From: Cycas panzhihuaensis
Lineage: Eukaryota; Cycadophyta
Assembly (NCBI GenBank): GCA_023213395.1
Contig: CM041465.1
Span: forward strand, 172,367,741-172,431,740
Direction: 5' to 3'
Length of the DNA stretch: 64,000 nt
A model generated the notes under the pieces. That model saw only the letters and a list, made by a program, of their open reading frames with translations, was not told where the DNA came from and searched no databases. The position numbers and the translations under genes were made by a program. This document shows, piece by piece, positions 10,941-19,995 of this stretch (position 1 is the stretch's first letter; every line of letters starts with the position of its first letter).

Positions 10941-11135
10941 TGTTGAAAACCAAAGAGAGATACAAAAGGAACTAATGATTTATTGAGAGAGATCATTTAC
11001 ATATATATACAAATACATATTGTAACCAACATGCATATGAGTGACACATGGCGGACACTTGTCTAGAGACATATAAAGTGGTGTTTTACATGACCCTTAA
11101 GAACATTTTTCTAGATGAAACATTACATTCCAACA
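10941..11135 (-). repeat. Element A 5' LTR
   Basis: About 195 bp. In minus orientation it starts TGTTGGAATG and ends TTTTCAACA against the PBS. No partner LTR is in the window, so the boundaries rest on the TG/CA ends and the PBS. Confidence 0.75.
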
Positions 11136-11620
11136 AAAAAGCAATTGTCAAACGCTTTTGAAATGACTGAACTTGGTCTTCTACACTTCTGCCTTGGGAT
11201 GGAAATCTGGCAAAAGGATGATCATATCTCTGTTTCTTAGTCAAAGTATGTTTATAACTTGTTGAAATGCTTCCATATGGAGAACTGTAAATCAATTGCT
11301 ACACCCATGGAAGTTGGTCTCAAATCAGTTGCTACAGGCAACTGGTGGGAAGTCTTATATATTGACTAACACTAGACCTGATTTGAGTTTTGTTGTTGGT
11401 GTTGTATCAAGATATATGAGTGCTCCTTCCATAACACATTGGAAAGCAGCAAAATGCATTCTGAGATATGTTCATGGAACTATTCGGTTTGGACTGTTAT
11501 TTCAAAAATCTTTTGATTTTGTATTACAGGGCTTCACTGATTTAGATTGGGTTGGAGACGCTGATAAGAGAAAATCTACATTAGGATATGCATTTGCACT
11601 CTGCTTTGTACATTGGAGCA
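11136..11620 (+). pseudogene. Fragment K: copia RT 3' end and RNase H
   Basis: Plus-strand copia coding remnant: FEMTELGLLHFCLGMEIWQ, then MENCKSIATPMEV, LTNTRPDLSFVVGVVSRYM, CILRYVHGTIRFGL and DLDWVGDADKRKSTLGYAF. These are the RT thumb/connection and RNase H blocks in correct order, with one stop near 11240. The subfamily differs from B (DWVGDADKRKST against DWAGCQDSRRST). It lies between element A's LTR and the truncated RNase H of element C, where the reading direction flips at about 11620. No LTR of its own is seen. Confidence 0.75.
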
Positions 11621-11621
11621 T

Positions 11622-12812
11622 GATTGCAGCTTTGTACCCTGCTTCTATGGAGTACAAGGTAACATTGGGTTGCTTCTTGCAACTCCATGAAAAGACTCCA
11701 AAACCAAGGGTAAAGTAATAACCCAAGGTTGGTCTGCAGCTATCCTGACATCTTGCCCAATCAAAGTTTGAGAAACCTTCCAAGATGAAGTTCTCATTAT
11801 GAACATACTGAAGGCCATGCTGCAATGTGCCTTTGATATATTTCAATATGCGTTTTTCTACATTCCAATGTTTTTTATTGGATTGAGACATGTATCTAGA
11901 GCAAATCCCAATGGCAAATGAAATGTCTAGTCTTGTGTTGGTGAGGTAGATGAGGCTACCAATCAATTGCTAGAAAAGAGTGGGATCTGCAGATTTAGCT
12001 TCCTCATTGAGAGTCAGCTTTGTTCCATTCTCCATGGGTGTAGCTATTGGTTTGCAGTCATGCATCCCAAATCGCTGCAAAATGTCCCAAGCATACTTTG
12101 CTTGGAAGATGAAAATATAGCTTGGATGTTGCCATAACTCAAAGCCTAAAAAATAATGGAGAAGTCCAAGATCTATAATCTTGAAGCTTCTCTTCAAATC
12201 ACCTTGGAGAATCTGTATCATCTTAGTGTCATTACCAGTGATCACTAAGTCATCCATGTACAAGACAATAAAAATAGCATGATCTTTCCCAACTTTGATG
12301 TACAAGTTAGCATCTAATGTGGATCGATCAAAACCTTGTCTCAAAAAATAATCATCAATTTTTGAGTACCATGCTCGTGCAACTTGTTTCAAACTATATA
12401 AAGCCTTTTTGAGGCAACAAACTAAATGCTCCTTGCCTTGTACTTTGTAACTAGGAGGTTGCTCCAAATATACCTCCTCCTGAAGATCGCCACTGAGGAA
12501 GGCACTCTTCACGTCCATCTGATAAGCTGGCCATTTGCACTGAGCAACTAAGGCCAAGATGAGTCTAATGGTGTTGATATTTGCAACAGGTGCACAAGTC
12601 TCCTCACAATCAATGCCTTCCTTATGTTTGAAGCCTTTTGCAATAAGTCGGGCTTTATGGCGCTTAAGTGTACCATCAAAATGGAATTTGGTCTTGTAGA
12701 CCCATTTGCAGTTGATTGTCTGTTTGTGTTTAGGCAATTCTACGAAATTCCATGTTCCATTCTTTTCAATAGAATGGATTTCTTCATCCATGGCAGCTTT
12801 CCAATTTTCATT
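11622..12812 (-). pseudogene. Element C reverse transcriptase and RNase H (3' half)
   Basis: RT from NENWKAAMDEEIHSIEKNGTW through [30 protein letters not shown] and a catalytic YMDD (Met for the usual Val of plant copia YVDD) to FQAKYAWDILQRFG. A single TAG at 11967-11969 interrupts the connection, then RNase H continues (SLIYLTNTRLDISFAIG, ILKYIKGTLQHGLQY). It ends at SIEAGYKAAI where sequence flips to fragment K. Open for 285 codons, so RT is among the better preserved in the window. The rest of this gene lies at 54809-57249. Confidence 0.9.
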
Positions 12813-13349
12813 TGTTAAAACCTTCATTTCCTAAGCATTAAGTCTTGACCATAGGTATTAGTATTTTTGTCACTTTAGGCCTTTATCCTAAAGTGTTCAT
12901 TTGTTTGATTATAAAATTGTCTTTTGTCTTGTAGTGACTTTTCTCACATGTGCTTGTGAGAAGTCAACTTTGGTGGGCTCTATCCTTATCCTTGGAGATA
13001 GAAGAGTCATAATCAGATTTGTCTTTTAGTCTTGATCAGTGACATGTGGAGAGATCCTGATCGTCCAAACTCCTTTATAAGGAGCCCCATTTTCATGTTT
13101 TGGCATGTAGTATTTGGAGTTAGAGTTATGCTGCTGTAAGTGTCTCTTGTAGGTGAAGTGTTGAGATGAATTCTCCTTCATACTTGTGATTATGATAGAT
13201 TGAGTTGAAGTGTAATACTCCTCCCTATTATCTTTTGTGTTGTACTACATCATTTCATCAATCTGAAGTGTATAGTCCTTCAAATTTCAATGTCCTATCT
13301 AACTTCTCAATAGATTCTGGCACCTGTATCTTCTCCATTTCGTCTTTCA
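12813..13349 (+). repeat. Element D 5' LTR
   Basis: 537 bp, TGTTAAAACC to TCTTTCA. Not alignable by eye with the B/F/G LTR group outside the first bases, although the coding region and leader motifs are related. Confidence 0.95.
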
Positions 13350-13352
13350 ATT

Positions 13353-13364
13353 TGGTATCAGGGC
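13353..13364 (+). other. Element D primer binding site
   Basis: TGGTATCAGGGC, three bases past the LTR; initiator tRNA-Met type with one difference from TGGTATCAGAGC. Confidence 0.85.
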
Positions 13365-13389
13365 TGAGGCACCTTAGGGCTGAGACCTT

Positions 13390-13778
13390 GTTTTTCACAA
13401 CAAAATTACTAGTAAGTAATTTTTCATAAACTCCTCAATCAACAAAGATGCTTATAAAGTGTCCTCAAACTTAGTCCTCCAAACTTAGGCGATCCATTTG
13501 GAGGACTAAGTTTGTGGCCAAGAAAAAGGGACAGTGATACTAAAATTTGTAGGAGATTTGGAGCTAATTTTCTTGTGTTCTTACACAGGACCAAAGTTGT
13601 GTAGCAATTCTTGCATCAATGGTAATCCCAGTGCATGAGTTGTTCTTGAATGTTATTGACAACTATTTTGTGAAGAAGGAGGTCTCTATGAGAAGGAGCT
13701 GTTAGTTATTTTATAAGCATCTTTGTTGATTGAGGAGTTTATGAAAAATTACTTACTAGTAATTTTGTTGTGAAAAAC
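13390..13778. mobile_element. Foldback/MITE-like element with perfect 69-bp terminal inverted repeats
   Basis: The arm 13390-13458 is the exact reverse complement of 13710-13778 (starts GTTTTTCACAACAAAATT). The 251-bp middle has no ORF and holds a second inverted repeat, CAAACTTAGTCCTCCAAA near 13467 against TTTGGAGGACTAAGTTTG near 13498. Flanks share only CTT (13387-13389 and 13779-13781), too short to prove a target duplication. Perfect arms indicate recent insertion or ongoing conversion. The superfamily cannot be assigned from the ends. Confidence 0.75.
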
Positions 13779-15665
13779 CTTTTTTCTTCAACAAGGTTTT
13801 CACAATTTGGGTGCATCACCTTTACTTAGGTGGCCTTCATTTATTTGATTTCTCACTTTATGTTAGTGACTTGGTTTTAGTGAATGAGTGGCCACACTTT
13901 GCCTTGAACTTGCATGCTCCTGCACCTCCTTCACTGGCTATGCTTGTTTTTTTTTTCATTTGTTACACAAGCAAATATGATAATAGATAGACCATTCTTG
14001 AGAAGGCTCACTGTGCAATTTAGCCTTGCTCTAGTGCAATAGCCTTAATGATATGACTGGAGCTAGAAATTCTGCAACTGTCTTTAGCAAAGATACTACC
14101 AGATCTGCAAAGTTACTGCTCCCAGAAAGTGAATTGTCTTCTTTACGGCTCCCCATCCTTCCGTCAGTGACACACAGCCTCTGTGTTGCTCCTCTAATGT
14201 GCCGGCTCCTACACCTGCTCCTCTCTGATTATGGCAGCTCTTCCACGTGGCACCTTTAATGGCTCTCGACCCTGCTCTCTCCCCATGGACTGATCTATCT
14301 CCTAGCGTGGTGTCTTCCTGTTCGAACCCGCTCCTACAGCACCGTGCGTTGTGACTTCTGTCCGTGGCGCATCTCTTCACCATCTGCGGCCTGCTCCATC
14401 CGTGCGTCCGTCTCCATGGCTCTTCCCCGTGCGACCTGGTATCCTTCCGGTGTCCTTTGTCCCAAGTGCGGCCCATCCTCTGTGCGTCTGTCTCCACGGG
14501 CTCCTCATCGACAGCTCGCGACCTGCTGTCCTCTATTCGTTAGGCGCTCCCTGCCGTGCGACCTCCTGGCGTCCGACTCAACGTGATCAAGGAACGACGT
14601 CACCCACAACTTCATTGAATTCGTAGTTTGATTTGGTAAATCCGCTCGCGGATTTATAAACACACAGCCACTGCCACGCAATTTGACTTATGTCATATAG
14701 TTTATAACTTTATCTTATATGAGGAGGAATATACTTAATGTATAATTTTTTTTTTTTTTTTCATTTTGAACTTTAAACTTTCTAAAGTTCATTTTTTATT
14801 TTTTATTTTTTTAATTTATTTCCCCATTGTAAGTCCTTTTTTATACTTTGTTTAGTGTGAAAATCACACTAATATGTATTAAAAAATTTGCAATTATTAC
14901 TTTGAACATAAAATCACTACTTCAAAGTGATTTTATTATGTTTCTTTTGAAAATTACTCAATTTTTTAATAACATTAAGTTCTTTAGTTACTTAAGTCAT
15001 TAATTTTTGAGTTAAAAGGTGATCAATTTCAAAAATTTTCAAAGTGTGTTAATCACACTATTTTGTAAAAGCCTCCTAGTGTACTTTGGTGATTAAAACA
15101 CCATCATTTTTGGCTTATTTTAAGCCTTAATTTGTACTATTTGAACACTATTTTTCTCATTGGGCTCCCTGCGAGGTGACCCAATTGTAAGTGAGAATAA
15201 ACATCAACTACAAAAAGGAGACAAAGATCAATAAAAACTTCAAGTCTCTTTTGGTGTGGAGGGATCATTTTTTCGATCCCAGGTGTTCATGGTGGACTTG
15301 CTTTATTATTAGCTTGTTGAAGGCATTAATTTATGGTGTTTTTAGCTGATGTTTATCTCTTTATGAGATTGTCGTTGAACTTAGTTGCATTCAACGCAAC
15401 TATATTGTATCTGGAAGTCTTTTCTGACAAAGTTTTTAGCAGCAAACAAACCTACAAGCACACGTTTTTCAGCATTAAACAAACCCACTTTTAATCATTA
15501 AAAAACTTAAGTGGGGAGGCTCGAAAAGAGTTTATACTTTGCCTCAAAGTGTCGATAACTTAGCCAACACTGATCTTGCTATCAGGTTGGACAAACTTGT
15601 GACCCAAGCCCTCCATTCCATCCACAAATCTTTCAGTCTTGTACTGATCACTTGTTGGATATTGA
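13779..15665 (+). other. Element D long 5' leader
   Basis: About 1.9 kb after the foldback element. It holds a GC-rich block (about 14150-14600) with short ORFs of no recognisable family, then very AT-rich DNA. One bulged-hairpin motif, GGCTCCCTGCGAGGTGACC, is at 15163-15181, and the GAGGC/GCCTC stem-loop is at 15516-15545, 120 nt before the gag ATG. Same layout as leaders of B, F and G but largely different sequence. Confidence 0.65.
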
Positions 15666-16547
15666 ATGGAACTTAAACGGCATCAACTCAACGGTTTCCA
15701 AGTTTCATTTGGTACTGCAAACAAAATAGAGACTCAGATGCTAAATGCAAACACCATTAACTTGACAGGTGCTGAAAATTATCTCACTTGGAAGAAGCAA
15801 GCAAAAAATTTGTTGATTATGAGTGAATTGTGGGGTTATGCATCAGGCAAAATCGCCAAACCAGAGCCCACTCCTGATCCTATTAATCCTCAAAATTTGA
15901 TTCCAACAGATCTTGTTGCATTGGCTTCTTTAAAGCTAAAGATAAGGTTGCACTCGCATTTATTCATCTGTCAGTCAGTGATAATGTTGATCAGAATATT
16001 GAATCTGCTCCAACTTCAAAACTTGCTTGGGATATAATCGTTTCATTGTATGAACGAAAAGATGATGCACGAATTGTGATGTATAAAGCAAAATTATTTA
16101 GTTTAAAGTATGTTGCTCCAATGGCAGCCTACTTATCTTCAATTAAGGCTATCAGTAATCAATCGACAAAGACTTGGCAAACCAGTCACAAATGAATACT
16201 TGGTTACTGCAACAATTCATGCTTTGCCTAAAGAATATAATGGTTTTATTTCTGACATTTCTAGAAATGGAACTTTGTCAATTCTAACTTTCAATGAGTT
16301 AGAACATTTATTGCTACAAGAAGAAGAAATTTATTCACAGCAAGATGAGGCAAGCACATTAGGTGCTTTCTCGGCAAAGTTTAAACCCAAGCAGCAATTC
16401 CAGCCCAAGCAAAATTTTCTGAAAAAATTTGACAGTCTTAGTGTAAAATCAAAGACTATCATTTGTCATTATTGTGGCAAAATTGGCCACATACAGCATG
16501 ACTACAAAAAACGTCAATATGACTTGCAACAACCACAACAACAATAA
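15666..16547 (+). pseudogene. Element D Gag
   Basis: Gag start region with TINLTGAENYLTWKKQAKNL and LLIMSELWGYASGK, matching B/G/F Gag in order. Frameshifts near 15936 and 16165 separate three stretches. The middle reads LYERKDDARIVMYKAKLFSL in another frame. The last (16110-16547) carries ALPKEYNGFISD and LLLQEEEIYSQQDE. The knuckle CHYCGKIGHIQHDY at about 16461 has its final Cys replaced by Tyr. A Gln-rich tail ends at a stop at 16545-16547. The annotated ATG gives extra N-terminal residues compared with the relatives; the true start may be the Met at about 15738. Confidence 0.85.
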
Positions 16548-16713
16548 ATTCAACATCAAAAAAATCATCGTCGCCAGAATCGAAGCAGCAGAAGAACGCC
16601 AAAACGCCAACAAAGAATCTGGACAAACATGAGGTACATTCTGAGGTGGTCGATAACGAAGGACAAATCGTGGTGGTTTTCAAAGACACACAGCACAACA
16701 TGATCCAAGTGAC

Positions 16714-17814
16714 ATGACCTTTTTTGCTTATAGTGGCAGTCATAATGATAATACTTGGATCATTGATTCTGGTGCATCACATCACATGACAGGTGATGCA
16801 AACATATTGTCAAATTTTCAAGAATATCAGGGAGAAACAGTGACATTTGAGGACAATGCCACTTTCGAAATATCAGGTGTAAGACAAATTACACCTCTCA
16901 ATCAGCATTCTGCATTTCCTAGTAGAAATGTTTTCCTAGTTCCTGGAATGCCTAAAAAGTTGCTTTTTGTTAGTCAGCTTGATAAGCAACAGATGAGTGT
17001 GTTATTCAAAGACAGGAAGTGTATCATCAGGAACAAAGATGACTAGATAGTTGCAGTTGGTCATGAAGATCGTGGCCTCTACAAATTAGATACAACATCT
17101 GGATCATCTCATGCATATGTCTCCCATTCTATAAATAAGACTCAACTGTGGCATGAAAGACTTGGACATCTTAATCTTGACAGCATCAGGGAGATGTTCA
17201 GACAAAATTTGGTTTATGGCTTACCCAAAATCTCTGGGGGTAATTGCCTTTGTGAATCGTGTCTTATGGGGAAGCAACATTGAGAACCTTTTGAGAAAGG
17301 TAAGGCCTGGAGAGCACAGCATCCACTACAACATGTACATTCTGATATTTGTGGTCCCATGACCACTCAGTCTCATAGAGGATCATCATTCTTCATGACA
17401 TTCATTGATGATTTCTCACATAAAGTGTGGGTCTACTTTCTAAAGCATAAGTCAGAAACTTTGAACAAGTTTAAGGAATTTAAACTTGCGGTCGAAAATG
17501 AATCAGGCATGCACATCAAAATACTCCGAACAGATAATCGAGAGATCGACATCAACACTCTTCCTCTCTCTCTTGATAAAGGCAAATCCATTCTTGAAAA
17601 ACCTGTCCCTTCATCTTCCTCAACTCCCTGTACTTCATCTGCACCAACTACTTCTTCTTCCTCCCTATCTTCCTTAGTGCCTTCATTGTGTCCTTCTTCT
17701 TCTGGTGTTCAACAATCACCTGCATCACAGGACCATGAAGCCACATCGACGAAGATGCTACCTAAATGGTATATGCAAACTATTTCAGAATCACAAATTG
17801 TTGAAGGAAAATGA
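16714..17814 (+). pseudogene. Element D protease and shortened integrase
   Basis: Protease motif WIIDSGASHHMTG is intact. Then GAG-pre-integrase (WHERLGHLNLDSIREM) and the Cys pair CLCESCLMGKQH. Integrase keeps the first Asp (HSDICGP) and second Asp (LRTDN). It then jumps in frame from DN to a block that normally lies about 110 residues further on (SLDKGK and the Ser/Pro linker), so the catalytic Glu and C-terminal domain are deleted. Stops at 17044-17046, about 17281 and about 17812, all in one frame. D could not have integrated without help after this deletion. Confidence 0.87.
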
Positions 17815-18550
17815 CCATCCAAAATGCGTCCATCGCCCACTGTCAATTACACACCTATGGCTAAAGTGCTTATTGCTCCTGAGCCTTCTACTTTTGAGAA
17901 GGCATGTGTAGACGAAAACTGGCAGGCTACCATGGATGATGAGATCCACTCCATATATCAAAATGACACATGAGACTTGGTTGAGTTACCACCTGGCAAA
18001 CAAGCCATCAATTGTAAGTGGATCTATAAAATCAAGTATAAGTTTGATGGTACTATTGAGCGACATAAGGCTCGCCTTGTTGCTAAAGGTTTCAAACAGC
18101 AAGAAGGCATCGACTACACCGAGACATTTGCACTAGTAGCCAATATGAATACCATCAAGATTGTTATGGCCTCAGTTGCACAATGCAACTAGCCATTGTA
18201 TCAGATGGATTTCAAAACCGCCTTTCTCAATGGCGATTTGACTGAGGAGGTCTACCTAGAACAACCTCTTGGATATATTTCTGTCGCGAATAAACATCTT
18301 GACTGTCGCCTTAAAAAGGCCTTGTAGGGTCTAAAACAGGTGCCACGTGCTTGGTATTCAAAGATCGATGACTACTCTTTGCAGCACAATTTTCATCGAT
18401 CCACATCAGATTCGAACATGTATATCAAGGTTCAAAACCAACACATCACTCTAGTTGTTCTTTATGTTGATGATTTGATTATCACAGGCAATGATATAAA
18501 TCTGATTGAGTGTCTCCAAAGGGACTTGAAAAGAAGTTTTGAGATGACAG
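17815..18550 (+). pseudogene. Element D reverse transcriptase, 5' part (to the F insertion)
   Basis: Same frame as the integrase. Blocks: [47 protein letters not shown], and a catalytic YVDDLIITG. TGA or TAG stops at about 17971, 18190 and 18325. The gene breaks after KRSFEMT at 18550, where element F's LTR begins; the next codons ([10 protein letters not shown]-like) are at 53395 onward. The 5 bases GACAG at 18546-18550 are the F target site. Confidence 0.9.
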
Positions 18551-19129
18551 TGTGAAAAGAGGCCTAATGGCTTCACAGTCGCAAGATCTAGAAGCTAAGT
18601 TCACTCTAGTTCTAGAAAGCACAAATGCTAACAAGTATGATACTCTCACAAATGCTAACAAGTATGATACTCTCAAGATGAAAAACATAAGCAAGACAAA
18701 GCATGAAGATGAAGGAGCAAGAGAATGATACCAAATGTGTGGGGTTGGAATTGGTCCAACCTCCAAATGAATAAATAGTTTGATTAGCAAGCGGCGGCAT
18801 AATATGACTCCAACTCTCTTGTGAAACAATGAGGAGAGGTCTCATTATATAGAGTGAAATGAGAGACCTAAGGCATTAGATGTTTGACAAGTATCAAACA
18901 TCCAAGGTACATGCCTTGCATGTAGGACATGTGTCCTTTTGGGGCTCTCATGTGAGCAAAAGTGCATGGGGGTCCATTTGACCCTTTAGTGACAACATTG
19001 TGTCACTAGAAAGAATGTGGATGTGCACTTTATCACTTTAAGTGATAAGTCACCCCTAAAGTACAAAAGTACAAATATTATATGAAAAATAAAGTACATA
19101 ATCTTAACATGTAAACATAAGGTTTAACA
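18551..19129 (-). repeat. Element F 3' LTR
   Basis: 579 bp. Longer than its partner by 24 bp, mostly through a tandem duplication of about 26 bp (unit starting AAATGCTAACAAGTATGATA) around 18621-18673. Confidence 0.93.
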
Positions 19130-19429
19130 CCCCGCCTTACTGTATACAATGTTAAGTCGGACGCCAAGACCATCTCTGAATTTTATAAACTTTTCTCTAC
19201 CAAGAGGCTTGGTAAAGATAAATGTTGTCTCCTCCTCTGTAGGTCTATACTGGAGGCTGATCTCACCATTCTACACATGCTCTCTGATGAAATGATGATG
19301 AACCTCGATGTGTTTGGTGCAATGTGCCTTTGATGTATTTAAGTATGCATTTAGTTGCATTCCAATGTTTCTGATTGGCTTGAGACATGTATCGTGAACA
19401 AATTCCAACTGCAAATGAAATATCCGGTC
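19130..19429 (-). pseudogene. Element F RNase H C-terminus and PPT, with internal deletion
   Basis: Read minus, this has the RNase H blocks SRYMSQANQKHWNAT and LKYIKGT, then jumps near 19322 straight to HTKHIEVHHHFIREHV and FTKPLGREKFIKF. About 130 residues of RNase H, including the DSDW and STEAEYKA segments, are deleted. A purine tract (minus GTAAGGCGGGG) abuts the LTR at 19130. Element G inserted at 19430 separates this from the RT. Confidence 0.82.
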
Positions 19430-19981
19430 TGTTAAACCTTATGTTTACATGTTAAGATATTGTACTTTAATTTTCATGTAATATCTGTACTTTTTACTTT
19501 AGGGGTGACTTATCACTTAAGTGATAAAGTGCACACCCACATTCTTTCTAGTGACACAACGTTGTCACTAAAGGGTCAAATGGACCCTCATGTATTTTTG
19601 CTCACATGAGAGCCCAAAATGACACATGTCCAACATGTAAGGCATGTATCTTGGATATTTGACACTTGTCAAACATCCAAGGCCTTAGGTCTCTCATCTC
19701 ACTCTATATAATGAGACCTCTTCTCATTGTCTCATAAGAGAGTTGGAGTCAGACAGTTATGCCGCCGCTTGCTAATCAAACTGTTCATTCTTTGGAGGTT
19801 GGACCAATTCCAACTCCACATATTAGGTATCATTTTCTCTTGCTCCTTCATTTATGTTTTATCTCTTTGTTTTCTCTTTACCTTGAGAATATTATACTTG
19901 TTTGTGTTTGTGCAACTAGAACTAGAGTGATTCTAGTTTCTAGATCTTGGGACTATTGAGGCCATCTAGCCTCTTTTCACA
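19430..19981 (+). repeat. Element G 5' LTR
   Basis: 552 bp, TGTTAAACC to TTTTCACA. U3 carries four inverted repeats before a TATA box (annotated separately). Confidence 0.95.
19510..19711 (+). promoter_or_regulatory. U3 inverted-repeat ladder and TATA box of element G
   Basis: Four inverted repeats in a row: TTATCACTTAAGTGATAA (19510-19527, perfect 18-bp palindrome); AGTGACA/TGTCACT around AACGTT (19550-19569); AGGGTCAAATGGACCCT (19572-19588); and long arms meeting at GACACTTGTC (19651-19680, one mismatch). TATATAA follows at 19705-19711. The same set recurs in the LTRs of B, F, M and, partly decayed, C. Inferred role: promoter/enhancer elements for the retrotransposon. Confidence 0.65.
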
Positions 19982-19983
19982 TT

Positions 19984-19995
19984 TGGTATCAGAGC
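19984..19995 (+). other. Element G primer binding site
   Basis: TGGTATCAGAGC two bases after the LTR; initiator tRNA-Met type. Confidence 0.9.

Larger units (their letters stand above)
230..11135 (-). mobile_element. Element A: degenerate Ty1/copia retrotransposon, interrupted by element B
   Basis: A minus-strand copia element read from right to left: 5' LTR (10941-11135), primer site, leader, gag (10235-9599), then after the inserted element B, zinc knuckles and protease (about 2355-1988), GAG-pre-integrase and integrase (1780-1117), and the start of RT (to about 290). The rest of RT, RNase H and the 3' LTR are absent, either lost or beyond the left edge. The two halves join logically: Gag ends at 9598 and its knuckle region resumes at 2355. 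Several stops and frameshifts make it non-functional. Confidence 0.85.

Noticed and set aside
14053-14626. ORFs of 68-133 codons on both strands in the leader of element D
   Set aside because: Same reason: a GC-rich block between PBS and gag, no conserved domain, no homologue in leaders of B, F or G.
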